A stretch of 64,000 nt of DNA from NCBI GenBank assembly GCA_004431415.1, contig QPMI01000553.1, forward strand, positions 248,001-312,000, in the 5' to 3' direction. Of the stretch, positions 41,428 through 50,173 are shown piece by piece. The translations under genes were made by a program, and so were the position numbers. This DNA comes from Cyanophora paradoxa (Eukaryota > Glaucocystophyceae > Cyanophorales > Cyanophoraceae). Within the stretch, counting starts at the first letter, position 1. Each line of letters starts with the position of its first letter. Below the pieces are notes generated by a model. The model was not told the DNA's origin. It ran no database searches and saw only the letters and a program-made list of their open reading frames with translations.

Positions 41428-41889
41428 ATGGATCAATTCATTTATTTCCGAAACACAACAAACGAGCCACACCATTACTACGGCGCTTACTTGTTGGATA
41501 TAAGCAACCTCCGTAATACTTGTTTCAGATCAATATTTGATATCAAAGATTGTGGCGTTAAATTCGATGATGACACAGGGTATTGGTTTGTTTCATACAA
41601 GTTTCATAGAATCTTAAAACACTTTCCTACAATAAACCCCACTGTTATCGATCCTGATTATCATAATCAACCCAAACGTCTATATTTCGTTGGTGATATC
41701 AAAGCAAAACTACCAGAGATTGAGGCAAAGCGTATATTTACCCAGGCATCATTGTGTAAATACATGCAAAAACAAGGCGCTTTATTTGACAAGCGACACC
41801 GTTTATGGTATGTCACCGATCCTGAAAGTGAGATATGCAAGATCTTTAAAATGTTTGATTGCGAACATCTAACATCTCTACGTCATTAA
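41428..41889 (+). CDS. DUF5710-like protein (right copy)
   Basis: Identical in translation to 21768-22229. Confidence 0.6.
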   Translation: MDQFIYFRNTTNEPHHYYGAYLLDISNLRNTCFRSIFDIKDCGVKFDDDTGYWFVSYKFHRILKHFPTINPTVIDPDYHNQPKRLYFVGDIKAKLPEIEAKRIFTQASLCKYMQKQGALFDKRHRLWYVTDPESEICKIFKMFDCEHLTSLRH

Positions 41890-43183
41890 AGATAAGCAAT
41901 TATCATAGATCTTTTTTAGTTATCATGATATCATAGTATAACAATGATGAATGTAAGAATAACAAGGTTACGTTAAGGTTACACAAGTTACGTAAGTAAA
42001 AACGTTACGTAACCTAAAATAATAGAGAAATGACACCATAATGTCGTAGAGGTTACGCAAGTTACGTGGTTACGCAAGTTTTAGACCTTCACCTATTTAC
42101 CTTTTTTATTACAATGGCAATCGTTAAAAAAGGATATAATATATCCTTTCCTACAATAGCTTTCTACAATGATTTTCTTTCTACAGTAGCTTTTGTTACA
42201 ATAGAATTCTACTGTATGATGTAGCCGAAATATGAATGCACCCTACATTAAGCAATGTCAAGTATTTCGAATACTATTCGATTTCCTTACAATAACACTC
42301 AGCATCTCCCCTTGATTCCCCCTATTATATTATATTTATATTTAAGTGGACTCAAGGTTGACTCATATTAATCGTAAAAGTAGTAAAAGTATATGGATTT
42401 TGTTACGAATTCAATGGGAGGGTTGACTAAGTGGGTTGAGTTGACTCAAATTTCACAGGAAATAACAATGAATCAGAGTATAAATGCATTTTTTGAATCA
42501 ACTACACCAACTAACACTGAGAAAGTAGAAGATATCATATAGTATTACCATATATGGTTTGTCAGGCACTATAATATAGTTGTCAGGCACTTATATAGTA
42601 TGTCAGGCATTGTCAGGCACCTTTTTAGAAAACTTTTCTATAATTCAAATTTCATTGTTGATCCAAACAATGACTTTGCCAAAATAAAATACTTTGTCAA
42701 AATCGATGGATTTAATGCCTGACAAATAAATGCTGCCTGAAAGATTTTAAATCACATTCCTAAGATCACATTTGAATCAACTACACCAACTAACACTGAG
42801 ATTTTAACAATGAATGAGGTCCTTACTGAATATGGTATGTGTCACAGGTGTCACAGGTCTATCCCATGGATTTTAAAAATCAATTTCTCACTAGGACTTT
42901 CCTTGGGATTGACCTGTGACACCTGTGACACCTGTGACACCCAAATTCCTAAGGGTCCCCCCTTAGACTCAACAAAACAATGATAAAATCATATAAGTTT
43001 CATGTATAATTACGATTGGATTCAATAAGAGATCGATTTGTTTTATTTAACAAATGAATCATTTATGGATCTTAATCGAGTTTAGCGATATATTTCCGAT
43101 TAAATGAATTAAATTTAATTAAATTTAATCGAGAAAGTACATGAATATAATATCGATTAAATCAATTAACAAACAGACCAATC
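41890..43183. promoter_or_regulatory. Right subterminal non-coding region with iterons
   Basis: Mirror of 20474-21767: module 1 core in reverse at 42075-42094, GCCTGACA iterons at about 42555-42725, and the TGTCACAGG inverted cluster at about 42840-42940. No gene seen. Confidence 0.55.
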
Positions 43184-43466
43184 ACACATAGTAAAATGCG
43201 GAGTTTTAACCAGAGGCAAGATCTAATTGAGATTCAGTTATATTATTCGGAAATATATACAGATTATCGATAGACTCAGTAAGACTAATCGGAAAATAAG
43301 AGAAATTTACGATAAAATATCGAAAAGAATACAAAATAAACGAAATAAATGAATATTCGATAAGATATACACAGATTAACGATTGATTGAAATAGAATAT
43401 ACGAGATATATCAACAAAATCAATTAAGATAAGCCGAGGGTTAAAACTCCGCATTTTACTATGTGT
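43184..43466. repeat. Right terminal module of element 2 with 28-bp inverted ends
   Basis: 28-bp inverted pair at 43184-43211 and 43439-43466, mirror of 20191-20473. Confidence 0.8.
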
Positions 43467-43472
43467 CCCCTC
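43467..43472. repeat. Target site duplication of element 2, right copy (CCCCTC)
   Basis: Second copy of the 6-bp duplication; the host exon frame resumes here. Confidence 0.88.
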
Positions 43473-43622
43473 CAGACGGGCGGCCACGGCGATACCTCCA
43501 TGTTGAGGACCGACACGCCGAACCCATCATTCCCACCCTTGGGCACGAAGTCGCGAACTTCAAACGGAAGCTTCACCAGCGCCGGATTGACACCGAAACC
43601 GCCTTGATTTGTCGGAATGTCG
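43467..43622 (-). CDS. Host gene exon fragment right of element 2
   Basis: Upstream part of the exon cut by element 2. It begins after an acceptor TAG at 43623-43625 and reads DIPTNQGGFGVNPALVKLPF, then EVRDFVPKGGNDGFGVSVLN and MEVSPWPPVW. Together with 20190-20124 this gives a 217-bp exon. The upstream intron contains a partial duplication of GCGGTTTCGGTGTCAATCC, which could confuse acceptor choice. Confidence 0.68.
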
Positions 43623-43693
43623 CTAGACGGATTGACACCGAAACCGCGCTAGACAGTCCAAAGCTCGCGATTCGGCATTCGATGCGAGCTTAC

Positions 43694-44286
43694 TTGGCGA
43701 GACGGCCCTGGGGCGCTTTGATGAGGGTGTTCAGCAGGTTCGCGAGCGGGCTGTCTGACGCCTCCGTCTGCCCGGTGAGGCCCGTGGCAGCGGTGCCGAC
43801 CCAGTCCGGACTCGAGATGGCGGCGGACAATTCCTTAGTGGTCTGGTCGATTTTGCAGTGGCAACGTCAGATCCAATGTTACATATGTTATATACATATG
43901 ATGCCAAAAGCGTCTTCAGGTGGATGTTAATGGAATGTGAAAACGCACCTGTTCAAGGTAAACGCCGAGGTCGAGATCGACAAAGTCACATGGATCGAAT
44001 TCCGGCTTGCAGTTCGACAGCTTCAGCATAAGCGTTGAATTAAGGAACCTGTTGCGGTTGCGCGCGGAAGTTGCGATTCAATGCGAGTGCCGAGAGCCGC
44101 GGCGTCGGCTCTGAACGCACGAACTGGAGACAGCGGATAGGGCCGTGATGGCGTCGAGAATGCCTGCGAGGTCTGGGTACACTTCCTTTAGGCTTGCGGT
44201 GTTGTTGGCGAGATTCACGCGGCGTTGCGCAATTGTAGCGGCCGAACAAATGTCATCAATCACTTTTTCCAAGTTCGAGGGCTTCA
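43694..44286 (-). CDS. Host gene exons between the REJ array and the GPS-like region
   Basis: Three exons join in phase: 44286-44121 (VKPSNLEKVIDDICSAATIA, then a long helix), 44048-43949 (FLNSTLMLKLSNCKPEFDPC, then DFVDLDLGVYLEQ) and 43842-43694 (TTKELSAAISSPDWVGTAAT). Helical then beta-rich content just upstream of a GPS-like core fits the GAIN domain layout of polycystin-1-type receptors. Two cysteines (NC, PC) may pair. Confidence 0.6.
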
Positions 44287-44360
44287 CTGCATCAAAGTTT
44301 CAAAAGATTGTGATTTTGGTGTCCAATTGCAATATATATAGCTTCCATCGAATTTCGTAC

Positions 44361-45142
44361 CTGTGACTCCCTGGAGCTGGTCGGCGAAGGCAGCGACCGC
44401 GTCGGCCGTTGACGAAATCATCTCTGAATCGCTAATTTGACCAGAGTTGTACAGTTCCTTGAGACTGTCAACAAAGTTATTGAAGCTCGAAATCGCCTCC
44501 GGATCCACCACCACCACTGGATCCAGCCCCCCGGCGCCCCCCGCTCCACCCGTTCCACCCGTTCCACCCGTTCCACCGGTTCCACCGGTTCCACCCGCTC
44601 CACCCGAGCTCGAGCTTCCTGGCTTCAATACCGTGACGTTGAAATAAACATCTGCGGAACCGGTGAGCTGCACGTTGAGCGCAGAAATTGCAAAGAAGTC
44701 AAATGAGTTCTAGTACCCGAGCAGCCGCAATCGTTTTCAGAGCAAATTGACGCTGTGAGCGTATGCATGCCAGCGGGAAGGGCGCCCGAGGAGAGGCTCA
44801 TAATGTTGCTTTGTCCAGGCCTCACAAGAATCTTTTCTTTAAGCTGTGGAGCGGCGCGGAGGATGAGAGTGAGCATCGTATACGTATGCCCCGGGGCGCC
44901 CAGGTGTGCCTACCTTGAGCGAGTAGGAGAGCGGGAGGGCCTTCGCCAGGTTGAAGGGCGCCTTCCAGTCCGAGCACGTGACGGTGTAGCTCGTCTTGAA
45001 CAAAACGCCCTCCGTCGGCGAGATCGCGCAGGTTCCTGGGTCGACAGACGCCGGAGGGCCGATGAGGCGGAAACTGGCCCGGTCTTCGACCGGGGCGTAC
45101 AACGTGCCCGGCTTGTTAGGGTCCGGTGCGGTGACAGAGCAG
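44361..45142 (-). CDS. Host gene exons: last REJ-like unit and Gly-rich linker
   Basis: Exons 45142-44914, 44843-44717 and 44651-44361 join in phase. They encode FRLIGPPASVDPGTCAISPT, YTVTCSDWKAPFN and ALPLSYSLK, then KEKILVRPGQSNIMSL and HTLTASICSENDCGCS, then DVYFNVTVLKPG. The C...SP.EG...T.YTVTC..W...PLSYS pattern is the REJ signature of polycystin-1. The last exon holds a Gly-Gly-Thr run from a 9-bp minisatellite (about 44540-44606) and a helix before the GAIN-like exons. Confidence 0.65.
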
Positions 45143-45191
45143 CTGTGCGCACGACAAATCCACTTCAACGATATATTTGATTACGGGGTAC

Positions 45192-46264
45192 CGAACATAT
45201 CCAAAATTAAAACGTTTACGGACAACAACATAATCTTTGTCTGCAGGGACGAAATCCGTCAAGAAGTTTTATGAAAAGCCCAAGCATGCATGTGGTCAAC
45301 ATTTGCGCACAGTATTCGAAGGCGGGGCGGAGGTCTGGAGCGAAGACCAGCGTATCGTTCACCCGCGAGACGCTGCTGAAGTAGCTGTACACGCGCGACA
45401 GCTCAGAATATTCAGCCGGGATCGGTAACTGGAGCGGCGTGCACGCACGGGGACTTGTTCAGGTCGGCCAGGAAGGGCTCGCCGTTCGGGGCGGTCCAGG
45501 TCTGCGTTGCGACATTGGGGAAAGCTGCGTAGCCAGGGGACGAAGAAGTGCAGCGGGCGATGATCGTCTGCTTGTAGCAGACGGTTTCGGCGGTTCCCGG
45601 GGGCGGAATGACTTCGATCTGCGTTTGCGCAGACCAGACGCCATCAGCTCTCTGAATCAGCACGTGCACGTTCAATCAGCGGGGATGCGATTACCTCCAC
45701 CTTCACGCGCATTGTCACTTCCAGCGTGAGGGGCACGTCTGCACAGGAGCGCGGAGTGCGTGTCCATTAGCGAAGCAAGCTTAAGGACAGAAACCAGTTC
45801 ATCTTTGGTGGTACCGGAGCAGCCGCAATCGTTGCTCGAGCAGATAGTCGCCGTGAGGTCGTACTTGCCCACGGAGAACTTGTAGGAGGGAACCATGGCA
45901 TTACTTGTTCCGGGCGCCACAAGTACAGTATCATTCATCTGCACGGGAATTTTTAGAGAGGTCCCGGACACCTGCGGCGGGTTGGGCCTGATTGTAGCGC
46001 GCCTTGAGTGAGTAGGAGAGTGGCAGCGCGTTTGCGGCGTTGAAGGGCGGCTGCCAGTCAGAGCACGTGACAACGTAGACTGTCTCGTCCAATGACACAT
46101 CCTTGGACAATATCGAGCAGGTGCCTGGGTTCAGAGACGCCGGTGAACCGATGATACGGAATCTGGCCGTGTCTGTGACAGCAGGAAGGTTCATGCCCAG
46201 TCTGACAGGGTCGGGAGCAGTGGCGGAGCAGCTCTGCGCAGGCAGGGCAGCACGTCATCAAGGA
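45192..46264 (-). CDS. Host gene exons: REJ-like unit
   Basis: A full unit in the same exon order as its neighbours: CSATAPDP...FRIIGSPASLNPGTCSI and VYVVTCSDWQPPFN (46230-46000), VLVAPGTSNAMVPSYKFSVG and TATICSSNDCGCSG (about 45930-45810), a strand exon, then PPPGTAETVCYKQTIIARCT and TWTAPNGEPFLADLNKSP (45640-45440), YFSSVSRVNDTLVFAPDLRP (about 45395-45312), and KDYVVVRKRFNFGYVR (45240-45192). Exact boundaries of the middle exons are approximate. Confidence 0.58.
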
Positions 46265-46299
46265 AAATCAACGAGAGGAGCCAAGGACGGATGAAATTT

Positions 46300-47130
46300 G
46301 CTGACAATATTGTACTCCTTGTCTGCGACGAACACGCGCAAGTTAAGGACGCGCAGGTTGAGATAACATAAAGACTACATTAACAAATCGATCAGCGCTC
46401 ACTGATCTCGAAGGCCGGGCGAAGTTCCGGAGTGAACGTCAGAGACTCATCGACCCTTGAGACTGCCTTGAAGTACCTGCATGCGGTCGCGATCACGGAA
46501 AGAAATTAAAGCAAATGAAAGTCGACGGCGCGGCAACGGCAACGATCGCGGGGCATGCAGATGCACGCACGGGGAGTTCTTCAGGTCTGCCAGGATCGGC
46601 TCGCCGTTCGGGGCGGACCACGTCTGGACGGCGAGGGTCGGGTAGGCGTCGTAGGGGGAGGCCGACGACGTGCAGCGGGCGACGACGGTCTGCTTGTAGC
46701 AGAGCGTCTCGGAGGTTCCGGGGGGCGGCGAGACTGTGACCTGTGTTTGCACAATTCACAGATCACCTCTCCGAATCAGCGTTCGAATCGGCCAGGCGGG
46801 GGTACATTTACCTCCAACTTGACTGTAAGTTTTGGGTGAACAATGATGTTCAGCGGTACGTCTGCGTATTCGTACGGATCAGGCTCGCTATCTTAAATGT
46901 ACACGCGATCCAAGCACGCTTCTTCACCAGAGCAGCCGCAGCCGTTGCTCGCGCAGATGGACGCCGTGAGATTTTGCTTGCCGAGGGAAAAGACATCGGG
47001 GCTCGGCGTCATAACGTTGCTCGCCCCGGCTGGCACCAGGACCTTGCTTCCCGACTGCGGGGCTCTGAATTGAGCTTCGCGTTTTGAGAGATGGCCTAAT
47101 GCGGCTTAGGTGCGCCGGTGGAGTCATTTA
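46300..47130 (-). CDS. Host gene exons: remainder of the REJ-like unit that begins at 47359
   Basis: Contains KVLVPAGASNVMTPSPDVFS and LTASICASNGCGCS (about 47060-46930). An intron carries the YADV-like duplicated text, followed by DVPLNIIVHPKLTVKLE (about 46863-46810). Next is VSPPPGTSETLCYKQTVVAR with TWSAPNGEPILADLKNSP (about 46735-46575), then the short VS-R-V-D-ESLTF exon near 46450. This is the C-terminal half of a unit whose N-terminal half is fused to the previous unit. Confidence 0.5.
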
Positions 47131-47174
47131 AGACTCTGCCCTGCCGGGCAAGCCTTGCCTGTACTGAGTGTCCT

Positions 47175-47480
47175 TTATATGAGCTCTAACCGTCTATAGG
47201 GCTCGAATGTGCAATCGTTTTGCAATTGGGCCCGCATACCTTGAGGGAGTAGGAGAGGGGGAGGGCCTTCGCGAGGTTGAAGGGCGGCTTCCAGTTGGAG
47301 CACGTGACGGTGAAGGCCGTCTCCAGGTACGTGCCCTCCGCCGGCGAGACTGTGAGATTTCACTTGCCAATTTGGAGGGCACTGGAGCTCGGCGTCATCA
47401 CGTTGCTCGCCCCAGCAGGCACGAGGATCGTACTTCCCTGCTGCAAAGCCCCGAATTCAGCTTCGTGTTTAGACAGGGCT
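47175..47480 (-). pseudogene. Chimeric REJ unit with in-frame TGA
   Basis: The sequence runs from the SSSALQIGK part of one unit straight into TVSPAEGTYLETAFTVTCSN of the next, skipping the domain parts between them. The join lies in a short shared CACRGTCTC stretch and keeps the frame, but the codon after LQIGK is TGA (complement of 47360-47362), where the intact unit at about 48455 has CGA. Unless spliced around, this stops the protein. Confidence 0.6.
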
Positions 47481-48270
47481 CGAGACGCAATCGTTTTGGG
47501 CCCGCATACCTTGAGGGAGTAGGAGAGGGGGAGGGCCTTCGCGAGGTTGAAGGGCGGCTTCCAGTTGGAGCACGTGATGGTGAAGGCCGTCTCCAGGTAC
47601 GTGCCCTCCGCCGGCGAGACTGTGCAGGTGCCCGGATCTTGAGACGCCGGCGGCCCGATCAGACGGAAGGTTTTGGTATCCGTCGTCGTAGGGAAGCTCA
47701 TGCCCCAATCGCTGGGGGCGGGCGCTGTCGCTGAGCAGGTCTGCCCAGTGGGGGCATCGTTAATATCGATGGTATCGAAGCGAAGAAAGGAAGAAGTACG
47801 GACCATAGTATAGAGTTTGTCTGTACAGAAGGCAAATAAATAAACCTCAGCGTAAGAGTGCGCGTCGATCCGAAACAATGAGAGACATTATTTCAACTCA
47901 CTGTATTCGAAGGGCGAGGCAGATCCCGAAGCGAACGTTAGGGAATCGTCCACCAGCGAGACCGCCTTGTAGTAACTGGCCGTGTGGTCGAGTAAGGGCA
48001 GACTTTGAATGCGCGCGCATGCAAATTCATTACGTATGCGCACGGCAAGGAGTTTTTGTCGAAGGCGAGAGCTTGCGACACGCCGTCCGACGCGGTCCAG
48101 TTTTGTGACGCGAATTTAGAATAATCCGGGTAGTTCGAGGAGGACGTGCAGCGGGCGACGAGGGTCTGGTCGGCGCAAACTTCTTCCAGGCCCCCTGGCG
48201 GCGTGACTGTGACCTGCGCACGCGTTTCAGGCACGCCGAAATGCGTGCACGTGCGCTTCCAGCCCATTCT
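47481..48270 (-). CDS. Host gene exons: REJ-like unit
   Basis: Reads RAQVTVTPPGGLEEVCADQT, TWTASDGVSQALAFDKNSLP (48230-48050), YYKAVSLVDDSLTF (about 47970-47905), KLYTMVRTSSFLRFDTIDIN with CSATAPAPSDWG (about 47845-47700), FRLIGPPASQDPGTCTVSPA and FTITCSNWKPPFNLAKALPL (47670-47515). About 310 bp, intron included, is almost identical to 48465-48775 of the neighbouring unit, pointing to recent conversion or duplication. Confidence 0.58.
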
Positions 48271-48281
48271 GGTAGATCGAG

Positions 48282-49389
48282 TCAGCCAGGACGGGTTGCA
48301 TTTACCTCCAACTTGACTGTGTGTGATGGATTAACGGTGATGCTCAGCGGGACGTCTGCGTATAAATACGAATCAGGATCGTACACGCGATTTAAGCAAG
48401 AGTCTTCATGATCACCAGAGCAGCCGCAGCCGTTGCTTGCGCAGATAGAGACCGTGAGATTTCGCTTGCCAATTTGGAGGGCACTGGAGCTCGGCGTCAT
48501 CACGTTGCTCGCCCCAGCAGGCACGAGGATCGTACTTCCCTGCTGCAAAGCCCCGAATTCAGCTTCGTGTTTAGACAGGGCTCGAGACGCAATCGTTTTG
48601 GGCCCGCATACCTTGAGGGAGTAGGAGAGGGGGAGGGCCTTCGCGAGGTTGAAGGGCGGCTTCCAGTTGGAGCACGTGATGGTGAAGGCCGTCTCCAGGT
48701 ACGTGCCCTCCGCCGGCGAGACTGTGCAGGTGCCCGGATCTTGAGACGCCGGCGGCCCGATCAGACGGAAGGATATTTTAGCCGAAGTAGCCGCAGGAAT
48801 GTTAACGCTCCAATCTTGAGGATCGACCGCTGTCGCTGAGCAGTTCTGCACGGGTACCGGTGGTGGGTCCATTGGTGGTATCCGAAAACAACGTCGGACG
48901 AAGTACGGACCATAGTATAGAGTTTGTCTGTACAAAAAAGTACATGAAATGAATCTCAGCGTCAGCATCTACGTATATGCCCAAACCCATAAGCAAATTT
49001 TTCTCGACTCACTGTACTCGAAGGGCGGGGCAGATCCCGAAGCGAACGTTAGGGAATTGTCCACCAGCGAAACCTGCTTGTAGTAGCTGGCCATGTGGTC
49101 GAGTTATTGCAGATTAAAATGTACGCGCTCGCTAACTGAACGCTCACGGGAAAGAGTTGCTGTCGAATACGAGATCTTTTGACACGCCGTCCGAAACCAT
49201 CCACTTGTGTTGTGCATACCAGATATAGCCTAACCATTCCGGGTAGTTTACGGCAGAGGACGTGCAGCGAGCGACAAGGGTCTGGTCGGCGCAAACTTCT
49301 TCCAGGCCCCCTGGCGGCGTGACTGTGACCTGCGCACGCGTTTCAGGCACGCCGAAATGCGTGCGCGTGCGCTTCTTGCAGTTGATCAT
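48282..49389 (-). CDS. Host gene exons: REJ-like unit
   Basis: The best-preserved unit: PPGGLEEVCADQTLVARCTS and SDGVSKDLVFDSNSFP (49330-49152), YYKQVSLVDNSLTF (about 49083-49010), CSATAVDPQDWSVNIPAATS to ALPLSYSLK (48845-48620), an intron with GTATGCGGGCC donor, STILVPAGASNVMTPS to ICASNGCGCS (48545-48415), and DVPLSITVNPSHTVKLE (about 48355-48305). The domain limits of the other units were read from this one. Confidence 0.62.
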
Positions 49390-49399
49390 GATGATAACT

Positions 49400-50173
49400 A
49401 TAGTTAGAAGAAGCGCACCTCCAGATTCGCTTCTTTCACGCTAGTGGGAGGCGGCACGGTGCAGTTTACGGCCTTGAAATCCCTGCTGCTCTCGCGGTAT
49501 CCACCTGCGAGCGTGCACGGTCCCATTATCAGCCCTGAATCGGTCATGTGCGAACCCAGACGTCGACGCGGTCTTACCAAAGCGATCTAGACCAGCTGCG
49601 TGCAGCTATGTACAGGGCCCATACAGAACCTACCCGGATTACGAGGATGTTGTAGCCGTACGGCGTGAGACGCTCGGTCGCTTTGGTACCATCCGGATTC
49701 GTCCATTTGACCTTGTAGTCGATTCCAATCGGGTCAGGCTTGGGGGCTGCGCGCGTTGGAGTAATCGGATGTCATTCATGTTGAAGCAATCGCAATCGGC
49801 TGGGAAAACGAAAACAAAGCTTTCCGGACCGTGCCAGCGCTGGAAATCTGGAAATGTGAAAGGCTTCAACTGAGGACGCTCGCGAACTGTGCATGCGCAG
49901 CTGGAGTTGCGCACCTGTCCAGTTCTTCGCGCGAGATTCCGTGAGCACGTAAGCGAACTGGATGCTCAGCCCGTCCTTTCCGACCAGAAAAGCCGAGTGC
50001 CGCTTTGTCCAGTCGAACCAGAGCGTGAGGAGATCGTTGGCGATGTTCTCGTAGCCGATCGCTGTCTTTGCTGCGTCGAGTTTGACTTTGAAGGGATCGT
50101 TCAGGATCTCAGTGTTGGCGGGTCCCCAGCCGTTGGCAGTGTTCCAAGTATCAGGACTGAAACCGAGCCCCAC
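49400..50173 (-). CDS. Host gene exons upstream of the REJ array
   Basis: Exon 50173-49915 reads VGLGFSPDTWNTANGWGPAN, then FKVKLDAAKTAIGYENIAND and an aromatic-rich segment. It joins 49847 downward (DFQRWHGPESFVFVFPADCD) and, probably across a GC-AG intron, KPDPIGIDYKVKWTNPDGTK with LTPYGYNILVIR (about 49745-49637). It looks extracellular and beta-rich; I do not recognise the domain. Confidence 0.5.

Larger units (their letters stand above)
20191..43466. mobile_element. Element 2: 23.3-kb palindromic primase-helicase element
   Basis: An AT-rich insertion with a 6-bp duplication (CCCCTC). The arms are 20191-31229 (11,039 bp) and 32430-43466 (11,037 bp), reverse complements of each other, around a 1,200-bp loop. 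The only differences I found are six single-base homopolymer changes (near 24470, 25325, 26037, 28077, 28278 and 30037 in left-arm coordinates), whose net of +2 equals the arm length difference. Each arm has the same gene set centred on a primase-SF3 helicase. SF3 primase-helicases are hallmark replication proteins of virophages, polinton-like viruses, transpovirons and giant viruses. Capsid, packaging ATPase, protease, polymerase B and rve integrase are all absent, so the integrating enzyme must have come from elsewhere. Confidence 0.92.

Noticed and set aside
20191-43466. The palindrome as a pure assembly artefact
   Set aside because: A unique loop, distinct host flanks that rejoin in frame, and a matching 6-bp duplication are not expected from a folded-back chimera. 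Read-level confirmation is still needed.
43463-43930. 155-codon plus-strand frame right of element 2
   Set aside because: Antisense to host exons that splice in phase; it begins at the insertion junction.
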